Below, piece after piece: positions 28,989-37,143 of a stretch of 64,000 nucleotides of DNA; position 1 is the stretch's first letter; each line of letters starts with the position of its first letter. The stretch is from Methylobacterium nonmethylotrophicum (GTDB taxonomy: Bacteria > Pseudomonadota > Alphaproteobacteria > Rhizobiales > Beijerinckiaceae). The notes under the pieces were generated by a model that saw only the letters and a program-made list of their open reading frames with translations, did not search any database and was not told where the DNA came from. The translations under genes and the position numbers were made by a program. The DNA lies in contig NZ_SRLB01000001.1 in assembly GCF_004745635.1 (NCBI RefSeq), positions 186,001 to 250,000 of the forward strand. The letters run 5' to 3'.

Positions 28989-29015
28989 GGAACCGGCCGG
29001 TCCGGCGCCGGTTCC
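28989..29015 (-). terminator. hairpin after the DUF2721 gene
   Basis: GGAACCGGC and GCCGGTTCC arms (9 bp, 9-base loop) just downstream of the DUF2721 stop on the minus strand. There is no T-run, so it may be a weak terminator or mRNA 3'-end structure. Confidence 0.4.
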
Positions 29016-29019
29016 GCGC

Positions 29020-29505
29020 TCAGCCCGCCGCGCCACGCCCGGCCTCTCCCTCGGCCTCCTCCTGCTGCTGCTCGGCCACCTCGGTGCGCACGGTGCGGCT
29101 CGCCAGCATCATCTCGACCGCGAAGGCGGTGAGCGCGGCGAGCGTGCAGACGATCGAGGCGCCGAACAGGGAAAACAGCACGCTCGCCACCGCGGCATCC
29201 CGCAGGGTGCCGAGGAACAGGGTCAGCACCGCGCCGCAGATCGCCACCCCGCCGAGCGCCGCGATCACCACCGCCACGTCGAGGGCGAGGCTGCGCCGGC
29301 GCAGGTCGCGGAGCCGCGCCTGGTCCCCGGGCCGCTCGGCGATGCGGTCGGAGAGCTTCTCGACCTGGTCGGCGATGCGGGCGTGCCGGGTCGAGAAGAC
29401 GTTGAGCAGCGTCGCGATGCCGGACAGCAGGAAGACCGGCGTCAGGGCGACCTGGATGATGTGGGCGGTCGAATCGACCTGGGACGGGTCCGGGGAGGGG
29501 ATCAT
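29020..29505 (-). CDS. DUF2721 membrane protein
   Basis: 161 residues from ATG 29505. IIQVALTPVFLLSGIATLLNVFSTRHARIADQVEKL is the DUF2721 opening; two further helices (ALDVAVVIAALGGVAICGAVLTLFLGTL and ASVLFSLFGASIVCTLAALTAFAVEMMLA) follow, so about three membrane segments with a short charged loop between. The C-terminal tail is Glu/Gln-rich. Function unknown. Confidence 0.82.
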   Translation of the reverse strand: MIPSPDPSQVDSTAHIIQVALTPVFLLSGIATLLNVFSTRHARIADQVEKLSDRIAERPGDQARLRDLRRRSLALDVAVVIAALGGVAICGAVLTLFLGTLRDAAVASVLFSLFGASIVCTLAALTAFAVEMMLASRTVRTEVAEQQQEEAEGEAGRGAAG

Positions 29506-29708
29506 GCGGGCGGGATCGTGCCGGATTCCGGGAGGGAGGGAAGGTCGTTCCGACGAACGGTCAGGGCCCGGGGACGGATCCCACCCCCGCGCCCGGACGG
29601 GGTGCCTCGGTTCCCGGCAGCCGGCGCCCGCGCCTGCGGGGGCCGGCGACCTGCCGCAGCCGATCGGCATAGCCCGGATGGTCGAGCCCGATCTGGGTCA
29701 GGCCGCAC

Positions 29709-30365
29709 TCAGCCCAGGAGTTCCGCCAGCCGCGCCCGGGCGCGGTTGATCCGGCTCTTCACCGTGCCGACCCGGCACTCCATCGCGGTCGCGATGTCCT
29801 CGTAGGAGAGGTCGTGGACGGCGGAGAGCAGCAGCGCCTCGCGCTGGTCCGGCACCAGGCGGTCGAGGGCGGCCTGGACGTCGCGCAGGTCGAGGCTGCC
29901 GTGCTGGGCCGGCAGGGAGACGAGGCTCGCGGCGAACAGCCCGTCGGGGTCGCCGACCTCGCGGGCCCGCTTCTGGTGCTCGGAATAGAAGCTGTTGCGC
30001 AGGATGGTGTAGAGCCAGGCCGACAGGTGGGTGCCGGGGGCGAAGCGGTCCTGCGCCGCCCAGGCCTTGAGCAGGGTCTCCTGCACCAGGTCGTCGGCCC
30101 GGGCGCGGTCGTTGCACAGGGTCAGGGCGCGGCGGCGCAGCCGCGGCACCTCCTCGAGAAGGTCGCGGCGGAAGGCCTCCGCGGGCGCGGCGTCGAGGCC
30201 CGCCAGCGCCGCCGTGAGGCGGGCGAGCAGCTCCTGCAGGCGGTCCGAGGGCGGGACGGCGGCTTCGTCGTAGGCGGCGCGCAGGGCCGCCCCGAGATGG
30301 GCCTGGATGCCGGACGGCAGGGCCGGCGCCTCGGCGCGCTCCGTGTCCTTCAGGGGCAGCGGCAT
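29709..30365 (-). CDS. EcfG-type (general stress) sigma factor with N-terminal NepR-like segment
   Basis: 218 residues. Residues ~70-135 are sigma region 2 (CNDRARADDLVQETLLKAWAAQDRFAPGTHLSAWLYTILRNSFYSEHQKR) and ~163-216 region 4 (LVPDQREALLLSAVHDLSYEDIATAMECRVGTVKSRINRARARLAELL). The linker PAQHGSLDLRDVQAAL is typical of EcfG, the alphaproteobacterial general-stress sigma. Unusually, residues ~19-50 (GAALRAAYDEAAVPPSDRLQELLARL) follow the core of NepR, the anti-sigma that binds EcfG: L-R-x-x-Y-D-E, a Pro, D-R, and an LL helix. Ordinary EcfG proteins start near region 2. The resemblance is my alignment by eye. No separate nepR or phyR is next to it. Confidence 0.86.
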   Translation of the reverse strand: MPLPLKDTERAEAPALPSGIQAHLGAALRAAYDEAAVPPSDRLQELLARLTAALAGLDAAPAEAFRRDLLEEVPRLRRRALTLCNDRARADDLVQETLLKAWAAQDRFAPGTHLSAWLYTILRNSFYSEHQKRAREVGDPDGLFAASLVSLPAQHGSLDLRDVQAALDRLVPDQREALLLSAVHDLSYEDIATAMECRVGTVKSRINRARARLAELLG

Positions 30366-30432
30366 CGTGCGGTCTCCGGTGACCGACGGCTTAAGGCACG
30401 TCCCGGCCTACCGTTACAATGAGCCCGACGTA

Positions 30433-31611
30433 CTAGTTCTTCCGGTCAGGCGGCCCGGACCCGTCGTCCCCCGGCGGGCTCGCGCCGAGCCCCCGCGCCA
30501 GCGGCAGCGCCGCCGCGCAGGTCCCCGCCATCACCCAGAACGCCCCCGGGCCGAGGGCGGCGTAGAGCGGGCCCGAGGCGAGCGTCGCGAGGGTGGTGGC
30601 GAGCCCCAGGCCGAGGGTGCCGTAGAGAGTCTGGGCCGTCGCCGCGAGCGATGGCGGCACGGTCCCGGCCAGGACCCGCATCGCCGCGAGGTGCAGGAGC
30701 GCGAAGGTCAGCCCGTGCAGGGCCTGGATGGCGGCGAGCACCGGCACCGCGACCGTGAGCGCCGCCACCGACCAGCGCACGATCCCGGCGCAAGCCGCCA
30801 GCGCCAGGGCGCCCGCCGGCCCGAGGCGGGCGACGAGGGGCGGGCCGAGCCCGAGGAAGACCAGCACCTCCGCCGCCACCGCCTCGGCCCAGAGCAGGCT
30901 TGCGGTCGCGGGTGCGAGGCCCGCCTCGCGCCAGCGGATCACCGCGAAGGCGTCGTGCACCGCGTGGCTGCCGATCACCAGGGCCGCCACCGCGACGAGG
31001 CGGCGGAACGCGGACGAGCGGAGGAGCGCGCCCGCGCCCGCGGCGGCGGGCGTCCCGGCGCCGGGCGCGGCGGCGGCGGCCGGCAGGCGCAGGCTCGCCC
31101 CGGCCAGCACCGCGAAGGCGGCGGCGCCCGCGAGCGGCAGGGCCGCGAGGCCGGCAAGCCCGGTGACCTGCCCGGCCGCCAGCGTGCCGGCGATGAAGGC
31201 GGCGGAGCCCGCCCCCCTGACGGTGCCGTAGGCGAAGCGCGCCGCGCTCGCTGCCGGCAGCGCCAGGGCGTCGGCGAGCGGGGCGAGCGGCGCCGTCGCG
31301 GCGGCGTGGGCGAGGCCGGCGAGGAGGAGCCCGGGAAAGCCGTGGCCGACGACGTAGAGGAGCGCGCTCGCCGCCGACAGGAGGGCGCAGGCGGCGAGTA
31401 CGCCCCGGCCGGCCGCGAGCCGGTCGGCGATCCGGCCCGCCAGGGGACCGGCGGCGAGGCGGATGCCGGTGCCGGCGGCGAGCACCAGGCCGACCTCGGT
31501 CGGGGAGAGCCCGCGCTCGGACAGGAGCGCGGGCAGGAACGGCGTCGTGAGGCCGTAGCCGGCGTAGAGCGCGGCGTAGACGAGGAGGAAGCGCGGCAGC
31601 GCGGGAGGCAC
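30433..31611 (-). CDS. MFS transporter, PPP (phenylpropionate) family
   Basis: 392 residues from a GTG, twelve predicted helices. LLVYAALYAGYGLTTPFLPALLSERGLSPTEVGLVLAAGTGIRLAAGPLAGRIADR and RFAYGTVRGAGSAAFI match the MFS_1-like / 3-phenylpropionic acid transporter group. The later HDAFAVIRWREAG and ALHGLTFALLHLAAM are also of this group. Substrate unknown. The sequence is extremely Ala/Leu-rich. It ends 67 bases before the sigma factor gene on the same strand. Confidence 0.8.
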   Translation of the reverse strand: MPPALPRFLLVYAALYAGYGLTTPFLPALLSERGLSPTEVGLVLAAGTGIRLAAGPLAGRIADRLAAGRGVLAACALLSAASALLYVVGHGFPGLLLAGLAHAAATAPLAPLADALALPAASAARFAYGTVRGAGSAAFIAGTLAAGQVTGLAGLAALPLAGAAAFAVLAGASLRLPAAAAAPGAGTPAAAGAGALLRSSAFRRLVAVAALVIGSHAVHDAFAVIRWREAGLAPATASLLWAEAVAAEVLVFLGLGPPLVARLGPAGALALAACAGIVRWSVAALTVAVPVLAAIQALHGLTFALLHLAAMRVLAGTVPPSLAATAQTLYGTLGLGLATTLATLASGPLYAALGPGAFWVMAGTCAAALPLARGLGASPPGDDGSGPPDRKN

Positions 31612-31626
31612 GCCGCCGCCGTCGCG

Positions 31627-31746
31627 TCAGAGCAGGCCGGCGCCGTGCGGGTCGTCCCGCCGCGGCTCGATGGTGACGATGGCGCCGAGGCCGAGGACGA
31701 GGGCGCCGGCGGCGCAGAAGGCGAGGGAGAGGGCTGCGATGATCAT
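31627..31746 (-). CDS. very small membrane protein
   Basis: 39 residues: one membrane helix (MIIAALSLAFCAAGALVLGLGAIVTI) and a short charged tail (EPRRDDPHGAGLL). It lies 15 bases upstream of the MFS gene on the same strand and may share its transcript. Supported only by its plausible single-helix composition and operon position. Confidence 0.45.
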   Translation of the reverse strand: MIIAALSLAFCAAGALVLGLGAIVTIEPRRDDPHGAGLL

Positions 31747-31893
31747 GGCGCGACTGTCGCGATTCCGTGCTTAACGCGAGCTTGCCGAACAGGGTGAAGA
31801 AGGGGAAAACCCCGGCATCCACAATGCGTATGCGGGCGGGTGCGTGATCCCCGCCACGGTCACGCAAACGCCATCATCTGGGGAGGAACGCCT

Positions 31894-32913
31894 GTGGAGT
31901 ACCGCACGCTCGGCCGGTCCGGCCTGAAGGTCTCGCCGCTCTGCCTCGGCACCATGATGTTCGGCGGTCCCACTCCCGACGACGAGGCCGGGCGCATCGT
32001 CGCGGATGCCCGCGAGCAGGGGATCAACTTCATCGACACCGCCAACGCCTACACCGAGGGGCGTTCGGAGGAGGTGGTGGGCCGCGCCATCGCCCGCGAC
32101 CGCGACGCCTGGGTGCTCGCCACCAAGGTGGCGAACGCCATGGGCCAGGGCCCGAACGACCGCGGCCTGTCGCGGGCCCACATCGTGCAGGCCTGCGAGG
32201 CCAGCCTCAAGCGCCTCAACACCGACCGGATCGACCTCTACTACCTCCACAAGGAGGACCACGACACGCCGCTCTCCGAGACGGTGCGGGCGATGGCCGA
32301 CCTGATCCGGGCCGGCAAGGTGCGGTATTTCGGGGTCTCCAACCACCGCGCCTGGCGGGTCGCGGAGATCTGCCGGCTCTGCGACGAGCACGGCATCGAC
32401 CGGCCGGCGGCGAGCCAGCCCTACTACAACGCCCTCAACCGGATGCCGGAGGTCGAGCACCTGCCGGCCTGCGCCCATTACGGCCTGGGCGTCGTGCCCT
32501 ACTCGCCGCTGGCCCGCGGCGTGCTCACCGCCAAGTACCGCCCCGGCGAGGCACCGCCGGAGGGCACCCGCGCCGGGCGCGGCGACGCCCGCATGATGCA
32601 GACCGAGTGGCGGCCCGAGAGCCTGCGGATCGCCGCGGAGCTCAAGAGCCACGCGGAGGGGAAGGGCGCCTCGGTGATCGACTTCGCGGTGGCCTGGGTG
32701 CTCAACAACCGCGCCGTCACCGCGGTGATCGCCGGACCCCGTACCTTCGACCAGTGGCGGTCCTATGCCGGGGCCCTGGCCTACCGCTTCACGCCCGAGG
32801 ACGAGGCCCTGGTCGACCGCCTGGTGCCGGCGGGCCATCCCTCGACCCCGGGCTACACCGACCCGGCCTACCCGCTCGAGGGGCGAACCACCTGGACGGC
32901 GCCTCTCGACTGA
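31894..32913 (+). CDS. aldo/keto reductase
   Basis: 339 residues from a GTG at 31894 with GGGAGG 8 bases ahead. MEYRTLGRSGLKVSPLCLGTMMFGG opens the TIM barrel; catalytic Asp in FIDTANAYTEGRSEE, Tyr in the same motif, Lys in VLATKVAN and His in LYYLHKEDHD; the NADPH site is in the C-terminal part (AVIAGPRTFDQW). AKR superfamily, YajO/YakC-like. It reduces aldehydes or ketones with NADPH in the cytosol. Divergent from the small membrane protein and MFS genes. Confidence 0.9.
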   Translation: MEYRTLGRSGLKVSPLCLGTMMFGGPTPDDEAGRIVADAREQGINFIDTANAYTEGRSEEVVGRAIARDRDAWVLATKVANAMGQGPNDRGLSRAHIVQACEASLKRLNTDRIDLYYLHKEDHDTPLSETVRAMADLIRAGKVRYFGVSNHRAWRVAEICRLCDEHGIDRPAASQPYYNALNRMPEVEHLPACAHYGLGVVPYSPLARGVLTAKYRPGEAPPEGTRAGRGDARMMQTEWRPESLRIAAELKSHAEGKGASVIDFAVAWVLNNRAVTAVIAGPRTFDQWRSYAGALAYRFTPEDEALVDRLVPAGHPSTPGYTDPAYPLEGRTTWTAPLD

Positions 32914-32985
32914 GTCACGCTCTGTCGCGTCAGGCTAACAGCGCATCCGATGTGGATGACGCCGGCCCGATGGCGATTTCCTCTT

Positions 32986-33010
32986 GGAACGCGCCGCGCA
33001 CGGCTTAGTT
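32986..33010 (+). promoter_or_regulatory. candidate EcfG-dependent promoter for the SWIB gene
   Basis: GGAAC (32986-32990), 16 bases, AGTT (33007-33010). The EcfG consensus is GGAAC-N16/17-CGTT, so eight of nine fixed bases match. It lies about 70 bases before the SWIB start. An alternative housekeeping -35 (TTGACG) starts at 33012. Confidence 0.4.
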
Positions 33011-33080
33011 GTTGACGCTATGTGCCCAGGCATGTCCACTGTTCGGCCCTGGGAGACGGGTTGCAGACCGGAGGAGACCC

Positions 33081-33479
33081 ATGGCGACCAAGACCACCAA
33101 GAAGGCCGAGACGAAAGCCGAGCCCGAAGCCGCCCCGAAGGCCGCCGCCAAGGAAGCGTCTCCGAAGAAGGCGGCCGCCAAGGACGCCGGCGACGAGGGC
33201 AAGGGCAAGAAGGTCGCGGCGCCGAAATCCGGCGACAAGCCGAACGCCCTGCAGAAGCCGCTGCAGCCCACTCCCGAGCTCGGCGCCATCGTGGGCGACA
33301 AGCCGATCCCGCGCGGCGAGGTGGTGAGCAAGGTCTGGGACTACATCCGCAAGCACTCGCTCCAGAACCCGGAGAACAAGCGCGAGATCCTGGCCGACGA
33401 CAAGCTCAAGAAGGTCTTCGGCAAGGACAAGGCGACGATGTTCGAGATGAACAAGTACCTCGCCCAGCATCTCAAGTAG
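33081..33479 (+). CDS. SWIB/MDM2 domain protein
   Basis: 132 residues from ATG 33081. The N-terminal ~50 residues are a Lys/Ala/Glu-rich, histone-H1-like tail. The SWIB domain is residues ~55-132: LQKPLQPTPELGAIVGDKPIPRGEVVSKVWDYIRKHSLQNPENKREILADDKLKKVFGKDKATMFEMNKYLAQHL. Bacterial SWIB proteins are thought to bind DNA or topoisomerase; in Chlamydia the domain is fused to TopA. Here it stands alone with a basic tail, suggesting a nucleoid-associated role. Confidence 0.9.
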   Translation: MATKTTKKAETKAEPEAAPKAAAKEASPKKAAAKDAGDEGKGKKVAAPKSGDKPNALQKPLQPTPELGAIVGDKPIPRGEVVSKVWDYIRKHSLQNPENKREILADDKLKKVFGKDKATMFEMNKYLAQHLK

Positions 33480-33623
33480 GGCGGACGGCCTCCTCCGTGC
33501 TCCCCCCGGATGGCCGCCCGCGCCGGGCGGCCACCGGCCCTCGCGACGTGAGGGCTCGGAGCGGAAGCGGGGGGCGGTGCCGGCCGCGCCAAAGGCCCGA
33601 GGTCGTCCCGCCGGTCTGATCCG

Positions 33624-33806
33624 ATGCCGCCTTCCCGAGATCCGGACGAGGCGGGCCGCCGCCGCGCCCTCGCCGCCATCCTGTTCCTGGCCGCCCTCGT
33701 CATCGGCGGCGTCTGGCTCGCCAACACGCTCCGGCGTGAATCGGTGCGCGAGGATTGCCTCATGAGCGGCCGCCGGGACTGCGCCGCGCTCGACACGACC
33801 CGCTGA
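33624..33806 (+). CDS. small single-pass membrane protein
   Basis: 60 residues. MPPSRDPDEAGRR, then one helix (ALAAILFLAALVIGGVWLANTL), then RRESVREDCLMSGRRDCAALDTTR with two cysteines outside. By the positive-inside rule the orientation is not clear. A plausible member of a small Rhizobiales-type family, but I cannot name it. Confidence 0.6.
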   Translation: MPPSRDPDEAGRRRALAAILFLAALVIGGVWLANTLRRESVREDCLMSGRRDCAALDTTR

Positions 33807-33828
33807 GGGCTCGCCGGCGGCGAGGTCG

Positions 33829-35202
33829 TCAGCGCCGCACCCTGAGCCCGCTCGCGACGGCGCCGCCGAGCGCCAGGGCGCTCGCGAGCCAGAGCACCGC
33901 GACGGTCCCGCCGGTGTGCCGATAGCCGAAGATCACCGCCACCACGGCCGCCCCGAGGGACTGGCCCAGCAGCCGCGCGGTCGACTGCATGCCGCTCGCG
34001 CCGCCGCTGCGCTCCCGCGGCGCGCTCGTGATGATGACCTTGTTGTTGGGCGACTGAAAAAGCCCGAAGCCGAGGCCGCACAGGGTCAGCCGCGCCGCGA
34101 TGGCCGGGAACGAGGCGTCCGGCGGCACCGTCGCCATCAGGGCGAGGCCGGCCGACAGGGCGACAAGGCCGATGCCGCCCAGGAGCCCTGGCGGGTAGCG
34201 GTCGGCGAGCCGCCCGGCGAAGGGGGCGATCACCGCGATGGCGATCGGCCAGGGCGTCATCAGCACCCCGGTCTGCGTGCTCGAGAGGTGCAGCACGTCC
34301 TGGAAGTAGAACGGCAGGGCGACGTAGGCCATCATCTGGGCCGAGAACGAGCAGACCGAGCTCACCATCGACAGCGCGAAGACCGGGATCCGCAGGAGGT
34401 CGATCGGCAGGAGCGGCGCCGGCAGCCGGGCCTGCATCCACACGAAGGCGCCGCCGACGATCGCCGCCGCCGCCAGGAGGGCCAGCGCCGTCCCGCTGCG
34501 GCCCGGCTCGCCGAGCCCGTCCACCCCGGTGATCAGCAGGCAGAAGAACAGGGCGTTGAGGAATGCGCTCAAGCCGTCGAAGCGGGCGCCGCTGCGGGGC
34601 GTCACCGGCAGCATCCGGGCCGCGAGGATCAGCGCCGTCAGGCCGAGCGGCACGTTGACGAGGAACAGCCACGGCCAGCTCGCCACCGACAGGACCGCCG
34701 CCGCGACGCTCGGGCCCGCCGCCGAGGCGACCGCCACGATGAGCGCCATGGTGCCGACGCCGCGCCCGATCATCCGGTGCGGGTAGACGAAGCGCACGAG
34801 CGCGATGTTGACGCTCATGATCCCGGCCGCGCCGAGTCCCTGGACGATGCGGGCCGCCACCAGCACCGGCAGCGAGCCGGCGAGCGCGCAGGCCAGCGAC
34901 GCGAGGGTGAACAGCGCGAGCCCCGTGCAGTAGACACGCTTGTAGCCCAGGATGTCGCCGAGCGAGGACAGAGGCAGCAGGGCCGCGGTGACGGCGAGCT
35001 GGTAGCCGTTGGTGATGAAGATCGCGGCACCCGGCGCGACCTGGAGGTCCCGGGCCATCACCGGCAGCGCGACGTTGACGATGGCGCCGTCCAGCACCGC
35101 CATGCTCATGGCGATGCCGATCGCCAGCATCGCCCACAGCCGCTCCCGGCCCGGCAGGCCGTCGGCCACCTCCGCCGCCACCGGCCTCACCGCTCCCGTC
35201 AT
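33829..35202 (-). CDS. MFS drug-efflux transporter, EmrB/QacA (DHA2) type
   Basis: 457 residues, about fourteen predicted helices. DHA2 motifs: MSMAVLDGAIVNVALPVMARDLQVAPGAAIFITNGYQLAVTAALLPLSSLGDILGYKRVY (the N-terminal LDxTIVNVALP signature and motif A) and motif C in the fifth helix. It should export toxic compounds by proton antiport. The gene starts 28 bases from a block of eight 20-bp palindromic repeats, which must lie in or next to its promoter. Confidence 0.88.
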   Translation of the reverse strand: MTGAVRPVAAEVADGLPGRERLWAMLAIGIAMSMAVLDGAIVNVALPVMARDLQVAPGAAIFITNGYQLAVTAALLPLSSLGDILGYKRVYCTGLALFTLASLACALAGSLPVLVAARIVQGLGAAGIMSVNIALVRFVYPHRMIGRGVGTMALIVAVASAAGPSVAAAVLSVASWPWLFLVNVPLGLTALILAARMLPVTPRSGARFDGLSAFLNALFFCLLITGVDGLGEPGRSGTALALLAAAAIVGGAFVWMQARLPAPLLPIDLLRIPVFALSMVSSVCSFSAQMMAYVALPFYFQDVLHLSSTQTGVLMTPWPIAIAVIAPFAGRLADRYPPGLLGGIGLVALSAGLALMATVPPDASFPAIAARLTLCGLGFGLFQSPNNKVIITSAPRERSGGASGMQSTARLLGQSLGAAVVAVIFGYRHTGGTVAVLWLASALALGGAVASGLRVRR

Positions 35203-35230
35203 CCGTCCCGCGCTCCTGTCCAGCGCGTCC

Positions 35231-35396
35231 GCGCTCGTGGCGAGCGCCGCGCGCTCATGGCGAGCGCCGCGCGCTCATGGCGAGCGCCGCGCGCTCATGG
35301 CGAGCGCCGCGCGCTCATGGCGAGCGCCGCGCGCTCATGGCGAGCGCCGCGCGCTCATGGCGAGCGCCGCGCGCTCATGGCGAGCGCCGCGCGCTC
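35231..35396. repeat. tandem array: eight 20-bp palindromic units
   Basis: Unit GCGCTCATGGCGAGCGCCGC repeated head to tail eight times (the first has GTGG in place of ATGG), followed by a partial ninth (GCGCTC). Each unit holds the inverted repeat GCGCTC-N5-GAGCGC, so every copy can fold. There are no unique spacers, so it is not a CRISPR. It lies 28 bases upstream of the MFS transporter start. The copies are otherwise identical, which points to recent expansion. Confidence 0.97.
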
Positions 35397-36052
35397 GCCG
35401 GAGGCCTAGCCCAAAGCTGCGCCCGTCGCACCTGGCCCCGGCCTCATCCCGGCCCTGCGCCGCAGGCGGAGATCCGGTGTCCCTCCGGGACGCGCGGATG
35501 CGGCGACACGCCCTTCCGGAGGTGTCTGGAGCGCCCGGGGCGGCCCGTCTCGGCCCCGCCGCCCCGTCCAGGCATCAACCCCATGCCGAGCGGCACTCAC
35601 GGCCGATCGACCGCGCCGTCGGGGCCGGCCGCGTCTCGCAAGGGACGCTTTTATCGGGCGCCGTGGCCCACCGCCGGCCCGTGGCGCCAGGGGCCGTCCT
35701 GCGCGCCGCCCGATCCCCGGCCCTGGGGCTGGCCAAGGACGTCACCTGTCGAAGGCGACGGCCGTCTTACGGTTATGACGAGCGGCTTGTCTCGCGGCTT
35801 ATCTCGCGGCTTGTACCTGTGTCGGGGGGTAAAGTCCCGCACTGGCCGAATACGGTGGCCGGGCCGATCACCGTTCTCTCTTCCTCTGCCTCCATGCCGG
35901 CCGTCCTCACTCGAGCTGTGTTCATGTGGGCAGGCATCATTTGGCCTGGCATCACCTGTCCCGACCCTCCGACTTTGCCGTAAGCATTTGTTCGGGAGTG
36001 ACGCTGTAATGCGGGAATGCAGAGGGGCCGGACGGCCGCCGGGAGGGATGCG
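35397..36052. other. gene-free gap with short 12-bp repeats
   Basis: 656 bases between the tandem array and the HD-GYP gene, with no convincing gene. Three tandem 12-bp units, GCGGCTTGTCTC, GCGGCTTATCTC and GCGGCTTGTACC, lie at 35782-35817. The last 100 bases are less GC-rich and probably contain the HD-GYP promoter, but no clear -35/-10 pair stands out. Confidence 0.6.
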
Positions 36053-37114
36053 ATGCCCGACGAGAGGACCTTCGTCCTCGTGACCGACAGGCCGGACCGC
36101 AGTGCCGCGATCAGCGCGGCCCTGCAGGTCATCGGAGCCTGCGACGTCGTCGGCCCCGACGAAACCTGGCAGCACCGGCGGGGCCTCGCCGGCGTGATCT
36201 CCGACGTGACGCTGTCGCGGCCGGAGACCGACCATTGCCTGCGCGCGCTGCAGCACCGTTTCCGCGACCGCGACCTGCCGGTGGTCTGCCTCCTGCGCAA
36301 GACGACCCGCGAAACCCTGCGGCACGCCAAGACCCTCGGGGCGACGGTGTGCATGCCGGCCTACGCGCCGCCCGAGACCATCGTGGCGGCCCTCGCCAAC
36401 CAGGCCGGCATCTTCGCGGAGAGTGCGGAGCGGGCGGTCGGTCTGGGTGTGGTCCGGGCCGGCGAGGCGCTGACCGGGCTCCTGGCGGAGGCCAGGGCCG
36501 GCCAGCAGGTCCGCATGGGCGCCGTCGAGGCCGGCCTCGGCCCGATCCTGACGGCGGTGCAGGAAGGCGGCCTCGCCCGCTGGCTCGACACGGTCTGGAC
36601 CCACGACGACGCCACCTACCAGCACTGCCTGCTGGTGGCCGGCCTCGCCGCGCAGTTCGCCCTGCATCTCGGCTTCCGCCACGAGGACCAGTTCCGCTTC
36701 GTGCGCGCCGCCCTGATCCACGACGTCGGCAAGGCGCGCATCCCGCTCGAGATCCTCAACAAGCCCGGCCGCCTCGCGCCGGACGAGTTCGCCGTGATGC
36801 GCACCCACGCGGCCTTGGGCCACGAGATCCTGCTCGCGGGCGGCGAGATCGACCCGATGACGCTCTCGGCGGTCCGCCACCACCACGAGATGCTCGACGG
36901 CTCGGGCTACCCGGATGGGCTCGTCGGCGGCGCGATCGGCGACATGGTGCGCCTGCTGACCATCTGCGACATCTACGCCGCCCTCACCGAGCGCCGCCCC
37001 TACAAGGACCCGATGCCGATGGCCGAGGCGTTGAGGATCCTGGCCGGCATGCACGGCAAGCTGGAGGCGCGCCTGGTGCAGTCCTTCGGCGAGGCGATGG
37101 CGGCCGCCGCGTGA
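36053..37114 (+). CDS. HD-GYP domain protein with N-terminal receiver-like domain
   Basis: 353 residues from ATG 36053 behind GGGAGGGATG. Residues ~5-115 look like a response-regulator receiver (VLVTDRPDRSAAISAAL; Asp in GVISDVTLS), but the invariant C-terminal Lys is replaced (VCMPAYAPPE), so it may not be phosphorylated normally. Residues ~160-345 are HD-GYP: HDVGKARIPLEIL, HAALGHEIL, HHHEMLDGSGYPDGLVGGAIGDMVRLLTICDIYAALTERRPYK. All metal ligands and the GYP triad appear present, so it should hydrolyse cyclic di-GMP. Confidence 0.87.
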   Translation: MPDERTFVLVTDRPDRSAAISAALQVIGACDVVGPDETWQHRRGLAGVISDVTLSRPETDHCLRALQHRFRDRDLPVVCLLRKTTRETLRHAKTLGATVCMPAYAPPETIVAALANQAGIFAESAERAVGLGVVRAGEALTGLLAEARAGQQVRMGAVEAGLGPILTAVQEGGLARWLDTVWTHDDATYQHCLLVAGLAAQFALHLGFRHEDQFRFVRAALIHDVGKARIPLEILNKPGRLAPDEFAVMRTHAALGHEILLAGGEIDPMTLSAVRHHHEMLDGSGYPDGLVGGAIGDMVRLLTICDIYAALTERRPYKDPMPMAEALRILAGMHGKLEARLVQSFGEAMAAAA

Positions 37115-37143
37115 GGCGGCCGCGCGGGTGACGGCGCGAGGGC

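Noticed and set aside
28989..29015. EcfG promoter (GGAAC ... CGGTT) facing right
   Set aside because: The match is the hairpin arm of the DUF2721 terminator and no plus-strand gene follows.
35231..35396. CRISPR array
   Set aside because: The 20-bp units are contiguous with no unique spacers, and no cas gene is present.
35009..35983. Open frame containing repeats of SWRAPRAHGERRAL
   Set aside because: It only translates the 20-bp DNA repeat in three frames; no start signal or family.
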